Source of the DNA: JBLWXV01 sp048267245
GTDB taxonomy: Bacteria > Bdellovibrionota > Bacteriovoracia > Bacteriovoracales > Bacteriovoracaceae
Assembly (NCBI GenBank): GCA_048267245.1
Contig: JBLWXV010000002.1
Span: 868,001-932,000, forward strand
DNA length: 64,000 bases
Reading direction: 5' to 3'
A program made the position numbers and the translations under genes. A model generated the notes under the pieces. The model was not told the origin of the DNA. It saw only the letters and a program-made list of their open reading frames with translations, and did no database searches. Positions 36,080 through 44,102 of this stretch are shown here, in pieces. Each line of letters begins with the position of its first letter. Position 1 is the stretch's first letter.

Positions 36080-36108
36080 TTTACCCGGCCGCTAGCTGCG
36101 ATTAGAAT
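36080..36108 (+). promoter_or_regulatory. Predicted promoter of the OmpR-type regulator
   Basis: TTTACC (36080-36085), 17 bases, TAGAAT (36103-36108). Transcription would start near 36115, a little before the ribosome site CAAGGGAGAG and the ATG at 36141. Confidence 0.5.
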
Positions 36109-36140
36109 AGTGGGAATCCTCAGCAAGGGAGAGATTTAAC

Positions 36141-36833
36141 ATGTATATATGGTGCGTCGACGACGAAAAGGAGAGAATTACGCTATTTGCGAGACGCTTT
36201 CTTTTGCCTAAATATCATGTGCGTATTATCTCCTCCCTCAGCGCTTTTGAGCGCGCACTCTCAGGTCCTGAGTACATTCCTGACCTAATTTTTGCCGATT
36301 ATAAATTTGAAGGCGAGGGCAATATTATTGATTTTATATCTGAACGATATAATCAGAACTTCCCCTATCATTTTATGATTTGTAGCGCGTATTACGATAA
36401 TAAAATGATTCTACATGCCTCTCAACTTTCTTCAAATGCGATCTCCGCTATTCCAAAAGAGCTTGAGCTACAGAAGCTCTTTGATGGTTTTATTCTTCCC
36501 GAAGAGCGTCGCTTTGAAATAGATGCTTGGGTGTATAGAAATAGAACCAACCCAGAGTACTACTATCACAAGTTTGGGCTTGAAATTTCAAAGCAAAAGC
36601 CACGAGAGATTTTTGAGTATATTATTCGAAATAGTGATCAGGATACTTGCGCGCAAAATCTATTGGAGAATCTCAGTTACGAGAATTACTCCTATCCTGA
36701 GAACACACTCCACAATCATCTCTCGGATCTTCGAAAGACAATCTCACTCAATCCACATCTAGACTTTGTTAATGATGATAGGGGTTATCGAGTTGAAAGG
36801 AAGCTTCCGAATGAAAGACTTTTGGTCGATTAA
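36141..36833 (+). CDS. OmpR-type response regulator, convergent with its likely kinase
   Basis: The 230-residue protein has a receiver domain (IWCVDDEKER with Asp7/Asp8, phospho-acceptor Asp53 in IFADYKFEG, Ser in ICSAYYDN and Lys in AIPKELE). Its C-terminal half resembles an OmpR-type winged helix: PREIFEYIIRNSDQD, then NTLHNHLSDLRKTISL and DFVNDDRGYRVE, the recognition helix and wing. The last 65 bases are antisense to the kinase gene at 36769-38160. The kinase is in an operon with a diiron oxidase and an acyltransferase-like gene, so this regulator is probably the output of that module. Confidence 0.8.
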   Translation: MYIWCVDDEKERITLFARRFLLPKYHVRIISSLSAFERALSGPEYIPDLIFADYKFEGEGNIIDFISERYNQNFPYHFMICSAYYDNKMILHASQLSSNAISAIPKELELQKLFDGFILPEERRFEIDAWVYRNRTNPEYYYHKFGLEISKQKPREIFEYIIRNSDQDTCAQNLLENLSYENYSYPENTLHNHLSDLRKTISLNPHLDFVNDDRGYRVERKLPNERLLVD

Positions 36834-38160
36834 AGAAGGCCCTGGCAATTGTCTTACCCGATTCACTGAATATCTCAGTTTGAATACCAAGGGCCGCAGA
36901 CATAAAGAAGAAGTTTGTTAAACCCAATCTCCCTCTTGGCTTTAAACCTCGTTTGGCCAGTAAGATAGTATCTTCTGAAATTGCCCCTTCATTTGATACC
37001 TCAAAGGCGATTTGATCCTCATGAGGAAACCATCTCATCTTAACGCTCGTCACTTGGGTCGAGTGCTTTAAGGCGTTGGTTACAAGGTTCATAATGACAC
37101 TATCAAAAGCAAGATTCTTATCCGTATAGATGACTGTTCCCGGCAAGAGCTCAGTTGTCATTGCAAGGCTAGGCTCAATGCCGGAGCTTCTGAGTTTGTA
37201 TTCAATCTTAGCTATATAGTACTCTACGCCAACGGGTTCTTGCTCAAGGACGTGCTCCATCGTTATTTTGCGCTCACTCTCTAGTGCTTTGACCATAGTC
37301 CTAGACACTCTTCTTGCCTCAACTTGAATTTGTTCAAGAGTTTCGATGAAGTGGGCCGGGTCGTATTCATTTGAATTAATTTTCTCAATTAAATACTCAG
37401 CTCCCTCTCCCATGCCAATAATTCCCTCACGAGAGTCGTGAGCAATGGTATTGAGAAGTGAGCTTCTAAGAATTTTTACTCGTTCAGAATTTAGAGATTC
37501 TTCTAGTGCCGAGAGCATGATGTTCATTGTCACTACAATGAGACTTCCCGAGGCAAATGAGAGTAGAGCAACTGTGTAGCCAATCTTTTGCATTTCCGGG
37601 GCAAGGCGGCCAAAGCAGAAAAAGATTGAATTGGGTATATTGGTAGCGATGTAGAGGAAGATAAAAATTCGGTAGAGCTCTTCACTCTTCATTTTCATTG
37701 TCTCTTTAGAGAGCAGAAATTTCAGAATGAAGTAAGCTGGAATACACTGAACGATTACAAGAGGAAGGGTGAGGGCCGTAAACTTAGTCGAAATGAGGCC
37801 TGGAATGAGATCATCAGGAAGCACAAGATAGAGGATCGATCCTAGAAATGTTGCGGCCATTTCGTAGAGAAACCACTTTTTAAGACTTAAAGTCTTAGAG
37901 GGGTGGGCGTAGAAGATAATATTGGTAAAGAGTACGATTGGAATCACTAGCAGTGAGAAGCTTGCCCCGATAAGGTAATTTGAGCCTGTGGCGTCTGCAG
38001 CAATTGAAAGTAGGAAGTGGAGGATAACAAAGAACCAAAACTGGCCAATGAGCTTTGTGTACTCCTTTTTATATCTCAGATAACTTACGTAGACATAGAC
38101 CATAGGTCCAAGGATAAAGAGCGAGGCAAGCAGTAATGTAGCAATGAGTTGGGAGTTCAC
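36769..38160 (-). CDS. Multi-span membrane histidine kinase with degenerate ATP lid
   Basis: The 463-residue protein has about seven hydrophobic spans in residues 1-215, beginning LIATLLLASLFILGPMVYVY. The kinase part has an H-box LLNTIAHDSREGIIG (His in AHD), an N-box VIMNLVTNALKHST, and a G-box reduced to FEVSNEGAIS with RGRLGLTNFF; the usual DxGxG is missing, as in HPK families with altered lids. A membrane sensor domain with no periplasmic loop suits a hydrophobic or membrane-partitioning ligand. It is third in the operon with a diiron oxidase and an acyltransferase-like gene, 34 bases after the latter, and convergent with the regulator. Confidence 0.82.
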   Translation of the reverse strand: MNSQLIATLLLASLFILGPMVYVYVSYLRYKKEYTKLIGQFWFFVILHFLLSIAADATGSNYLIGASFSLLVIPIVLFTNIIFYAHPSKTLSLKKWFLYEMAATFLGSILYLVLPDDLIPGLISTKFTALTLPLVIVQCIPAYFILKFLLSKETMKMKSEELYRIFIFLYIATNIPNSIFFCFGRLAPEMQKIGYTVALLSFASGSLIVVTMNIMLSALEESLNSERVKILRSSLLNTIAHDSREGIIGMGEGAEYLIEKINSNEYDPAHFIETLEQIQVEARRVSRTMVKALESERKITMEHVLEQEPVGVEYYIAKIEYKLRSSGIEPSLAMTTELLPGTVIYTDKNLAFDSVIMNLVTNALKHSTQVTSVKMRWFPHEDQIAFEVSNEGAISEDTILLAKRGLKPRGRLGLTNFFFMSAALGIQTEIFSESGKTIARAFFNRPKVFHSEASFQLDNPYHH

Positions 38161-38194
38161 TCTAAGGCTTATACAAAAAGCGAACTCCCTTTGA

Positions 38195-38896
38195 CTAGGC
38201 TGCGTTCAAAGATTTTTTATTGCCTGTAAAAAAGCTAATTCTTGGCTCTAACATTCTGTAATCACTAAGGCACACCTCAAGCTCTCTGGCATAGATGGCC
38301 CCAAAGTGAACCTTGGCAACTACGTCGTAGAAGTTGATTGGAACACTTAGGCGAATCGGTGGCGTTTGCCAATTCTCATAGTATCCCTTTATTGCACTCT
38401 CTTCATTAATCATGGCGGCACAGACGTCGAGTCCTTTGCGGTGGAGACTCCCAGCGGTGATTATATAGAGCAGGTCGGTCCAACGCTTAACTTTAGGCAT
38501 TCCAGAAATTCCCCCCACAAGCTTATGACCAGGTCTTCTGCCGAGCTTTGTGAGAGTTTGAACTTTCTTACCTTCAGCTATTAACACATTAATTGATTCT
38601 TGATCCCAGTGCTCTAAGAATCGATCGTCTTGATAGGCCATCACATTTAGGTCAGGATGACCGTAGGCAATCATGATGACACATTTTCCTTGATGAAAGA
38701 TTCCAACCAACTCTTCGGCATAAGAGAGCTCGTAGCGATAATCAATCTCGCTCTTTATCCCTTTATAGTCGGCATAGATTTTCCAAGACGTTTGATAGCA
38801 GTCGAGGATTTCTTCATAAATCGTAAGAGCATCACCCTCAAATCCATTTGCCACATTACTTAGAATATAAATATCAATGTCATTGATTGAAATCAT
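38195..38896 (-). CDS. GNAT/acyl-synthase-like protein of unknown substrate
   Basis: The 233-residue protein starts one base after the stop of the diiron oxidase gene. It is cytoplasmic and mixed alpha/beta. The segments GIFHQGKCVIMIAYGHP, VQTLTKLGRRPGHKLVGG, and TAGSLHRKGLDVCAAMINEESAIKGYYENWQ follow the order of strand 2/3, an Arg/Gly-rich acyl-CoA or acyl-ACP loop, and the last helix-strand of GNAT folds, comparable in pattern to LuxI/FeeM-type acyl synthases. I could not align the LuxI catalytic Glu/Asp residues with confidence, so the assignment is tentative. By context, it may acylate or otherwise build a small molecule with the neighbouring oxidase. Confidence 0.35.
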   Translation of the reverse strand: MISINDIDIYILSNVANGFEGDALTIYEEILDCYQTSWKIYADYKGIKSEIDYRYELSYAEELVGIFHQGKCVIMIAYGHPDLNVMAYQDDRFLEHWDQESINVLIAEGKKVQTLTKLGRRPGHKLVGGISGMPKVKRWTDLLYIITAGSLHRKGLDVCAAMINEESAIKGYYENWQTPPIRLSVPINFYDVVAKVHFGAIYARELEVCLSDYRMLEPRISFFTGNKKSLNAA

Positions 38897-38897
38897 C

Positions 38898-39533
38898 TTA
38901 AGCTACCTTTTTGAATGTTGAAGAGATGAACTGTTCTTTTAGTGTTAGTAGGAGTCGCGAATAGGCAAAAGCACTTTGCTCAAAACACTCTAGGACGAGC
39001 CTCTGCTCATATTCTGGAAGTGAAGAGATTACTTCATAAGCCTTTTGAACATGATCTTCGTCTTCTTCTGCGTGCACTCTAAGAAAGTTAAGTGCACTCT
39101 TGGGATAGTAGGCAGAGAGCTTATCTACAATTTGAGGGCCAATTTCTGAGGCGGCAATTTCTAAGAGGAGAATGTAGCCAAGCAGCGCGTATGGGGATTT
39201 GTGCTCAACTTTGTAGTACATACTTTCGTAGAGCATCTTGGTCGCAGGTAATTCTGAGAAATTCTCAATGTCATACCCAAGTGACTTGAGATCTCTCAGT
39301 GCGAGCAATTGGTGATTATGCTCTTCTGACATGTGTTTAATGAAGCGATTTCTGCTAGCAAGATGCTCTTCGCTAAAGCGAGAGGCACTAGCGCAAAGTA
39401 ATGGGATCGAGTGGCAGACAAAGTAGTAAGACTGTGCCAGATAGGCAGCGTAACACTCTTTTTTGTCCCAAGGAAAATCTACAAGAGTATTTTCGATTAG
39501 AAAAATTCCGTCCTTTATTAATAATTCATTCAT
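38898..39533 (-). CDS. Haem-oxygenase-like diiron oxidase (HDO/TenA-like fold)
   Basis: The 211-residue all-helical protein has an ordered set of metal ligands: Glu71-x-x-His74 (in SEEHNHQLL), a Glu in LLLEIAASEIG (Glu125 or Glu130), and His154-xxx-Asp158-xx-His161 (in RVHAEEDEDHV). The last is the HxxxDxxH motif of HDO enzymes such as UndA, BesC and SznF, which bind two irons and oxidise or cleave small substrates. Typical relatives act in natural-product pathways. No signal peptide. It is the first gene of an operon with an acyltransferase-like gene and a histidine kinase. The substrate cannot be predicted. Confidence 0.7.
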   Translation of the reverse strand: MNELLIKDGIFLIENTLVDFPWDKKECYAAYLAQSYYFVCHSIPLLCASASRFSEEHLASRNRFIKHMSEEHNHQLLALRDLKSLGYDIENFSELPATKMLYESMYYKVEHKSPYALLGYILLLEIAASEIGPQIVDKLSAYYPKSALNFLRVHAEEDEDHVQKAYEVISSLPEYEQRLVLECFEQSAFAYSRLLLTLKEQFISSTFKKVA

Positions 39534-39760
39534 ATCTCTCTCTTTGTTTATAGTTGTCTCTTAATCTAATGGGCGTAGCTTTGAATTATTAGAGAGGTAT
39601 GAATTACCGCGGTTAAGATAATATATCTGAGGTTAGTGATCACTTGGTATCTAGCGCGTTTACAACTTGTAGCTTGACTCGGGGTGCTACGCAAGCGCTT
39701 GAAATCTCGTACTGCCGAGCAGACTTAAAGGCGAGGCCTAAATTGTCCGATAGGATTAGT

Positions 39761-40867
39761 GTGCTATTGGCTAATAAAAAAATACTCATCCTAGCTTGCT
39801 TGACGCTTGTCAGCCTCTTTGGCTGCGCTCAGAACTCACGCCAACCAAGCTCACAAGATCAGATTAACCCAGAGGCAAAGTCAGAGATCTCGCAAGTACA
39901 CTCACGTGTGGAGAGTGAGCAATTTCATCGGCTCAGCAATGTTAGCGTGGTCTATGCTAACTACGATTTAATTAAAAGAGACTTTCCAGTGGTTAAAGAT
40001 TTGAGCAATGATGAGATTGATCAATGGCTTATTCACAATGCAGCTTTTATGTCTTCGCCCAATGCTAAAACTCAAGCGGCCAATACTCAAGTGCCAATAG
40101 TGAGTGGTGAAAAAGCAAAGGGGTATAGACCTCCACGCTATGGTAGAGCGGCAGTCTTTGAAGCTCACTTTGGCGATGAGGCGGTGGGCTTAATTGATGT
40201 TAAGGGCGTAGGGCATTTTTTAAATGCGCGAGCAGGTCCAAAGTCTGATGGATTGGCGACACTTGGTGAGTTGATTAGAGAAGTTCTATTTGAGAAATTT
40301 ATGGCCATGCTCTTAAAGGACTCTAATTCAACTCGGGGAGTGGTCGGTTCATACGCCATTTTAGATCCTGGATTTCGGGTGAAATTTTCAGATGGGGCCA
40401 CAAAGCCGGCCGGGATTTTACTGAGACAGGCCCATGACCGCCAAACTGATCATGGCTTTCTCTCTCACCCCCAAGAGCGCATGGATCTAGCAACGGATTT
40501 TAAGCGTTACGGTGTCATTACACACAATAATATTCAAGGCACTAAGGCGGGAGATCTCTTTGATTTTGGTCATTACTATATTGAAACCTCTGAGGGGGAC
40601 TCTGCTCTAGGGGCCAGGGATAGTCTTTGGGGGTATAACCCTGATTTTGTGGCCGGGCTAGATGAGGTTGATCAATTCTCTCCTTCAATTGTAGATAATC
40701 CTAGCGAAACCTCAAACTACTTGGCCGAGCGATTGGCAAGTGGTGAGGCATCCAGACAGGATGTTCATGAGTATTACAAAACGTTCTTTGAGAAAGTAAA
40801 ATTTCCCAATCTGATTGAAGGGAGTAGTTGTCAAAAACTACTCGAGTCAATTCTTCTTCCCAACTAA
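39761..40867 (+). CDS. SelO-like (pseudokinase-fold) lipoprotein
   Basis: I prefer the GTG at 39761 with AGGA before it; the upstream frame from 39644 lacks a ribosome site. The 368-residue product has a lipoprotein signal (KKILILACLTLVSLFGC, Cys22). The body has, in order, GLIDVKGVGHFLNARAG, LGELIREVLFEKFMAMLL, GILLRQAHDR, YGVITHNNIQG and GDLFDFGHYYI. These parallel SelO/YdiU segments (LKGAGPTPYSR, RSSIREFLCSEAMHAL, then GVMNTDNMSI and IDYGPFGF), including the catalytic-type Asn and the DFG-like Asp. SelO transfers AMP to proteins. An exported homologue would be unusual. The likeness is my own reading and needs a profile search. Confidence 0.5.
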   Translation: MLLANKKILILACLTLVSLFGCAQNSRQPSSQDQINPEAKSEISQVHSRVESEQFHRLSNVSVVYANYDLIKRDFPVVKDLSNDEIDQWLIHNAAFMSSPNAKTQAANTQVPIVSGEKAKGYRPPRYGRAAVFEAHFGDEAVGLIDVKGVGHFLNARAGPKSDGLATLGELIREVLFEKFMAMLLKDSNSTRGVVGSYAILDPGFRVKFSDGATKPAGILLRQAHDRQTDHGFLSHPQERMDLATDFKRYGVITHNNIQGTKAGDLFDFGHYYIETSEGDSALGARDSLWGYNPDFVAGLDEVDQFSPSIVDNPSETSNYLAERLASGEASRQDVHEYYKTFFEKVKFPNLIEGSSCQKLLESILLPN

Positions 40868-41056
40868 TCTCAAGATATCTAAGCATTATGAGTGGGCAGT
40901 GAACTCCATATGAATTATGGGATCCTAATGATTTTAGCGAAATTCATTTTGGAGCATTTCACACTTTCTTAACAAATAAAGCGCTATTTAAGAGTCGCCG
41001 ATAATTTGGTCTATCAAAAATTGATATTAATTGGCAGACCTCTAAGGGAGACTCAA

Positions 41057-41545
41057 ATGAAATACCTTGCTTTGTTTATGCTACTTTTTTCTTTTAATAC
41101 CTCTTCATTTGCAAGCGATGACATTCAGGCATCACTAAAAACACTAAAGGAAGTCTTAAATAAATATGGTGAAGTAAAGGTTGAAGGCACTGAGAAAGCT
41201 GATGCTTTGACTGTACCTGCTCTCTATTTTGGAAAGAGAAAGCTCAACAATAATTACAGCGCGGTTGATAATGTTAAGAAAAAGCATGGAGGCACGGCCA
41301 CAATCTTTGTCAGAGATGGTGAAGAATTTGTGCGAATAACTACCAATGTAATTAAGGACGATGGCAATCGCGCGGTGGGAACAAAACTTGCTCGAAACGA
41401 CGCTTATAATACAGTGATGAGCGGACAAACATTTTGTGGACGAGTTGATATTCTTGGCCATCCCTATGATACCTGCTATGAACCGATTAAGGACGCAAAA
41501 GGTAGTATTCTTGGCATTTATTACGTGGGCTACAAAAGAGATTAA
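41057..41545 (+). CDS. Exported single Cache-domain sensor protein
   Basis: The ATG at 41057 has the ribosome site AAGGGAG. The 162-residue product has a signal peptide (KYLALFMLLFSFNTSSFAS) and one domain of the Cache_3/Cache_2 type: TVPALYFGKRKLNNNY, ATIFVRDGEEFVRITTNV, GTKLARNDAYNTVMSGQTF and YEPIKDAKGSILGIYYVGY. This is the usual extracytoplasmic ligand domain of chemoreceptors and kinases, but here it is free, with no membrane span or signalling domain. A chemoreceptor gene follows 34 bases later in the same direction, so it may bind ligand and dock onto that receptor. Confidence 0.8.
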   Translation: MKYLALFMLLFSFNTSSFASDDIQASLKTLKEVLNKYGEVKVEGTEKADALTVPALYFGKRKLNNNYSAVDNVKKKHGGTATIFVRDGEEFVRITTNVIKDDGNRAVGTKLARNDAYNTVMSGQTFCGRVDILGHPYDTCYEPIKDAKGSILGIYYVGYKRD

Positions 41546-41579
41546 TTTGCATTTTAGCTAGTTCTACCAGGATATTAGA

Positions 41580-43166
41580 ATGAATAAGAAGTTGAGGATA
41601 CGAGAGCGTTTAAGAAGTTTTAGAAGAGGATTGGGACCGAAGTTATTGGCCCTAACACTAACTCCGTTGCTACTTTTAGGGATGCTCTCATTGGTGATCT
41701 ATCACCAAATAAATAACCTAAATGATAAGTTAGAACTTGTTCTCTCTAATACTGTTCCTTCAGTTACCACTAGCATGCAGATTAACACTCATCTCTCAAA
41801 ACTTGAGGGGGCTTTTTGGCGTGCGATGAATTCTGAAAATGGCTCAGATGATTACTTTAACCATGTCGTTGAAGTAGAGTCACAGCTCGATAATCTCAGT
41901 TTTGCTTTTGATCTTTACTTGGGTTTTGAAATGGGGGAGAAGGCCTCGCACTTGCGTGAGAAATTTAAGAAGGATTGGAACGATTTACACCTACATACTG
42001 AAGAGCTAGTTGAAAAATTGAATAATGCATCTTCAGATATTAATGAAGAGTTTTATCAAACCAAGATTGCTCCAGAAATCAAAGAAATCTTTGATGTCAT
42101 GTCTGCTATTGAACTCAATAATGTCGATGAAATCGAAAACTACAAAGCAGATGCTACTAAGAAGGCCAGAGACACTTTACTCTGGGGATTTGTGACGACT
42201 CTTGTAATTTCGCTCGTATTTTCTGTTTTAATTAGTGTGAAACTCATAGATGTTTTTTCTAAGATGAGTTCTGACCTAAACGTGCAGGCCCACTCTTTGA
42301 AGAATTCTTCTCAGAATCTCTTTAATACAAGTGATTCCTTATCAAAGTCATCAAATCAAGCGTCTTCTTCTATAGACGAGGTCTCTTCCTCAATGGATGA
42401 AATCAAGGTGAAGATGGGACATTGTGAGGGATTTTCAACGAGTGCTCTAAAATTGGCAAGCGGAAGCCTCCAATCAATAACTGAAGGGAGAGCGATCTTT
42501 TCAAATATTAAGTCTTCGGTAGAGCAGATTGATTCCACAACTAAAGATTTTAATCATGTACTTGAAACTAATAATAGTGAGTTAAAAAGAATCATCACAC
42601 TCATTGATGAAATTGGAGAGAAGGCAAAGTCGATTGACGATATTGTTTTTCAAACCAAACTCCTTTCTTTTAATGCTTCGGTAGAGGCCTCTCGTGCAGG
42701 AGAGCATGGAAAGGGATTTGCGGTAGTAGCTTCTGAAATTGGAACTCTTGCTGAAACCTCAGGTGAAGCGGCCAAGGGAATTTCACGCATTATAAATGAT
42801 GGCCGCGCTCTAGTTGATGATGTTCTAGAAAAGGCGAGCTCCAGTCTAAATACTGCGACAGGAAAATTGCAATCTCAAGTCAAAGACTGTGAGCTGAATG
42901 CGGCTAAAGGACTTGAAAAAATGCTAACTATTGAAGAGAGCTCAAGACAATTAAGTACATCTGTAAATTCAATCTCTGAAGCGATAAAAGAGCAGTATAT
43001 AAGTGTTGAGCATGTCTCAGAAGCAATGAATCAGTTAAGCCATCAGGCTAGTGAGAATTCGCTTCACTCTAGTCATATAAAAGAGACCGCAAAATCTGGT
43101 CTTAGTCAGGCCGACTTAATTAAGGAAGTTGTCGATTCTCTTGTTCAAGTCGTAGGCAAAGTATAG
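41580..43166 (+). CDS. Methyl-accepting chemotaxis protein
   Basis: The 528-residue protein has a short cytoplasmic N-terminus, span 1 (LLALTLTPLLLLGMLSLVIY), a periplasmic helical four-helix-bundle-like domain (about residues 45-205), span 2 (LLWGFVTTLVISLVFSVLIS) and a long cytoplasmic coiled coil. The hairpin tip is typical: DDIVFQTKLLSFNASVEASR, then GKGFAVVASEIGTLAETSGE. A HAMP domain is not clear. It couples ligand binding to CheA/CheW. It probably works with the exported Cache protein encoded just upstream. A palindrome follows the stop. Confidence 0.92.
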   Translation: MNKKLRIRERLRSFRRGLGPKLLALTLTPLLLLGMLSLVIYHQINNLNDKLELVLSNTVPSVTTSMQINTHLSKLEGAFWRAMNSENGSDDYFNHVVEVESQLDNLSFAFDLYLGFEMGEKASHLREKFKKDWNDLHLHTEELVEKLNNASSDINEEFYQTKIAPEIKEIFDVMSAIELNNVDEIENYKADATKKARDTLLWGFVTTLVISLVFSVLISVKLIDVFSKMSSDLNVQAHSLKNSSQNLFNTSDSLSKSSNQASSSIDEVSSSMDEIKVKMGHCEGFSTSALKLASGSLQSITEGRAIFSNIKSSVEQIDSTTKDFNHVLETNNSELKRIITLIDEIGEKAKSIDDIVFQTKLLSFNASVEASRAGEHGKGFAVVASEIGTLAETSGEAAKGISRIINDGRALVDDVLEKASSSLNTATGKLQSQVKDCELNAAKGLEKMLTIEESSRQLSTSVNSISEAIKEQYISVEHVSEAMNQLSHQASENSLHSSHIKETAKSGLSQADLIKEVVDSLVQVVGKV

Positions 43167-43170
43167 AAGA

Positions 43171-43188
43171 GGGGCCAATATTGGCCCC
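43171..43188 (+). terminator. Perfect 18-base palindrome between convergent genes
   Basis: GGGGCCAATATTGGCCCC is its own reverse complement. It lies just past the chemoreceptor stop and before the end of the convergent gene, so it may stop transcription from both sides, although no strong T run follows. Confidence 0.4.
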
Positions 43189-43194
43189 CTAGAA

Positions 43195-43473
43195 CTATTC
43201 TTGTTGTTGCTCTCTTGGACCCCTGGCCGGCTTTTCATATCCCTTGGCTTTTAAACATGACTCCAAAGTGGCCCTATCTTCATCGGTTGGTCTCTCTCCT
43301 GGTTCTGGCTTGGAGAGGTTATTACTACTAATACATTCGTCAAATGCCGCTTTAAACGCGCTATCTTGCATGCCACCACCAGGGCCTCCACGGCGCCCGC
43401 GCCCCTCACCGGCATGGGTGCTTAGAGTAAATAGGCTTAGAGTAAAAAGGGCAATTAGTGGGATCTTGTGCAT
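43195..43473 (-). CDS. Small exported Gly/Arg-rich protein with two cysteines
   Basis: The ATG at 43473 has the ribosome site AGGAGAGAG. The 92-residue product has a signal peptide (HKIPLIALFTLSLFTLSTHA), then a basic Gly-rich segment (GEGRGRRGGPGGG) and a compact domain with Cys in FDECISSNN and LESCLKAKGYEKP that could form a disulphide. The tail is polar. Function unknown. Confidence 0.6.
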   Translation of the reverse strand: MHKIPLIALFTLSLFTLSTHAGEGRGRRGGPGGGMQDSAFKAAFDECISSNNLSKPEPGERPTDEDRATLESCLKAKGYEKPARGPREQQQE

Positions 43474-43556
43474 AACTCTCTCCTGCTTTGGGCCTTGATG
43501 GCCTGTATTCATCTAGAGAGAGTTTGCACTTAAATCTTGAAAGAATTATGGAAAGT

Positions 43557-44024
43557 TTAGAACTCTTCGAAGTGGGCATAATCCTTAATGAGCTCTTGCT
43601 CACATTGATCAGTTCTCGACTCTAGATCCAAGCTATTAATATCCTCAAATCTTTTAGTTTTTGTATTCCATCTTTGAAGAGTGGCGTGACCACTAGGATA
43701 GAGTGACAAAACTTCATTTGGCTGGTCGACCAAAGCCGCGCAAGCACTTAGAACTTGATTATCTCTGAGGGTAAAGCTTGTTAGGAGAAGGTCTTCATCA
43801 CCACTTTTAAAATTGAGAGTTAGCTCACCAAAAAACGGCAGACTATCGATTTCAAAGTAATCATCATTTTCAAGCGTCTCGACCTGACCAGCTGAATTGA
43901 GGAGAAAGATAACCTCACTAGCATCTAGATAGTCGGCCTTGATCTTCATTCTAAATTTACCAAAGTTCGCGGCGTGAAGTTGAGTGCTTAAAATAAATGC
44001 AATCAAAAGAGCTAGTCTAGACAT
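43557..44024 (-). CDS. Exported protein of unknown function with a sequestered ribosome site
   Basis: The 155-residue protein has a signal peptide (MSRLALLIAFILSTQLHAA) and a beta-rich mature domain with two cysteines (one in LSACAALVDQ and one near the C-terminus in DQCEQEL). No family is recognised. Its ribosome site AGGAG lies in the 3' arm of a perfect 13-base hairpin ending one base before the start codon, so its translation may be controlled. Confidence 0.6.
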   Translation of the reverse strand: MSRLALLIAFILSTQLHAANFGKFRMKIKADYLDASEVIFLLNSAGQVETLENDDYFEIDSLPFFGELTLNFKSGDEDLLLTSFTLRDNQVLSACAALVDQPNEVLSLYPSGHATLQRWNTKTKRFEDINSLDLESRTDQCEQELIKDYAHFEEF

Positions 44025-44025
44025 G

Positions 44026-44057
44026 AGATACTCCTAAAACATTGTTTAGGAGTATCT
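44026..44057 (-). promoter_or_regulatory. Ribosome-site-sequestering hairpin in the leader of the exported protein gene
   Basis: The arms AGATACTCCTAAA and TTTAGGAGTATCT (13 bases each, perfectly complementary) enclose a 6-base loop. The 3' arm holds the AGGAG ribosome site and ends one base before the ATG at 44024. There is no terminal T run, so it looks like a translational control element rather than a terminator. Confidence 0.6.
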
Positions 44058-44102
44058 ATAGCTTTTGAATTACTTTGGCCAAAGCAGACTATTTTTTACA
44101 CA

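Noticed and set aside
38195..38896. Calling this gene a LuxI-type AHL synthase
   Set aside because: The fold pattern is suggestive, but the diagnostic Arg, Glu and Asp residues of LuxI could not be placed, so only a tentative acyltransferase-like label is given.
43171..43188. Perfect palindrome as an integration or origin site
   Set aside because: A single copy between convergent stops; a terminator or stem-loop is the simpler explanation.
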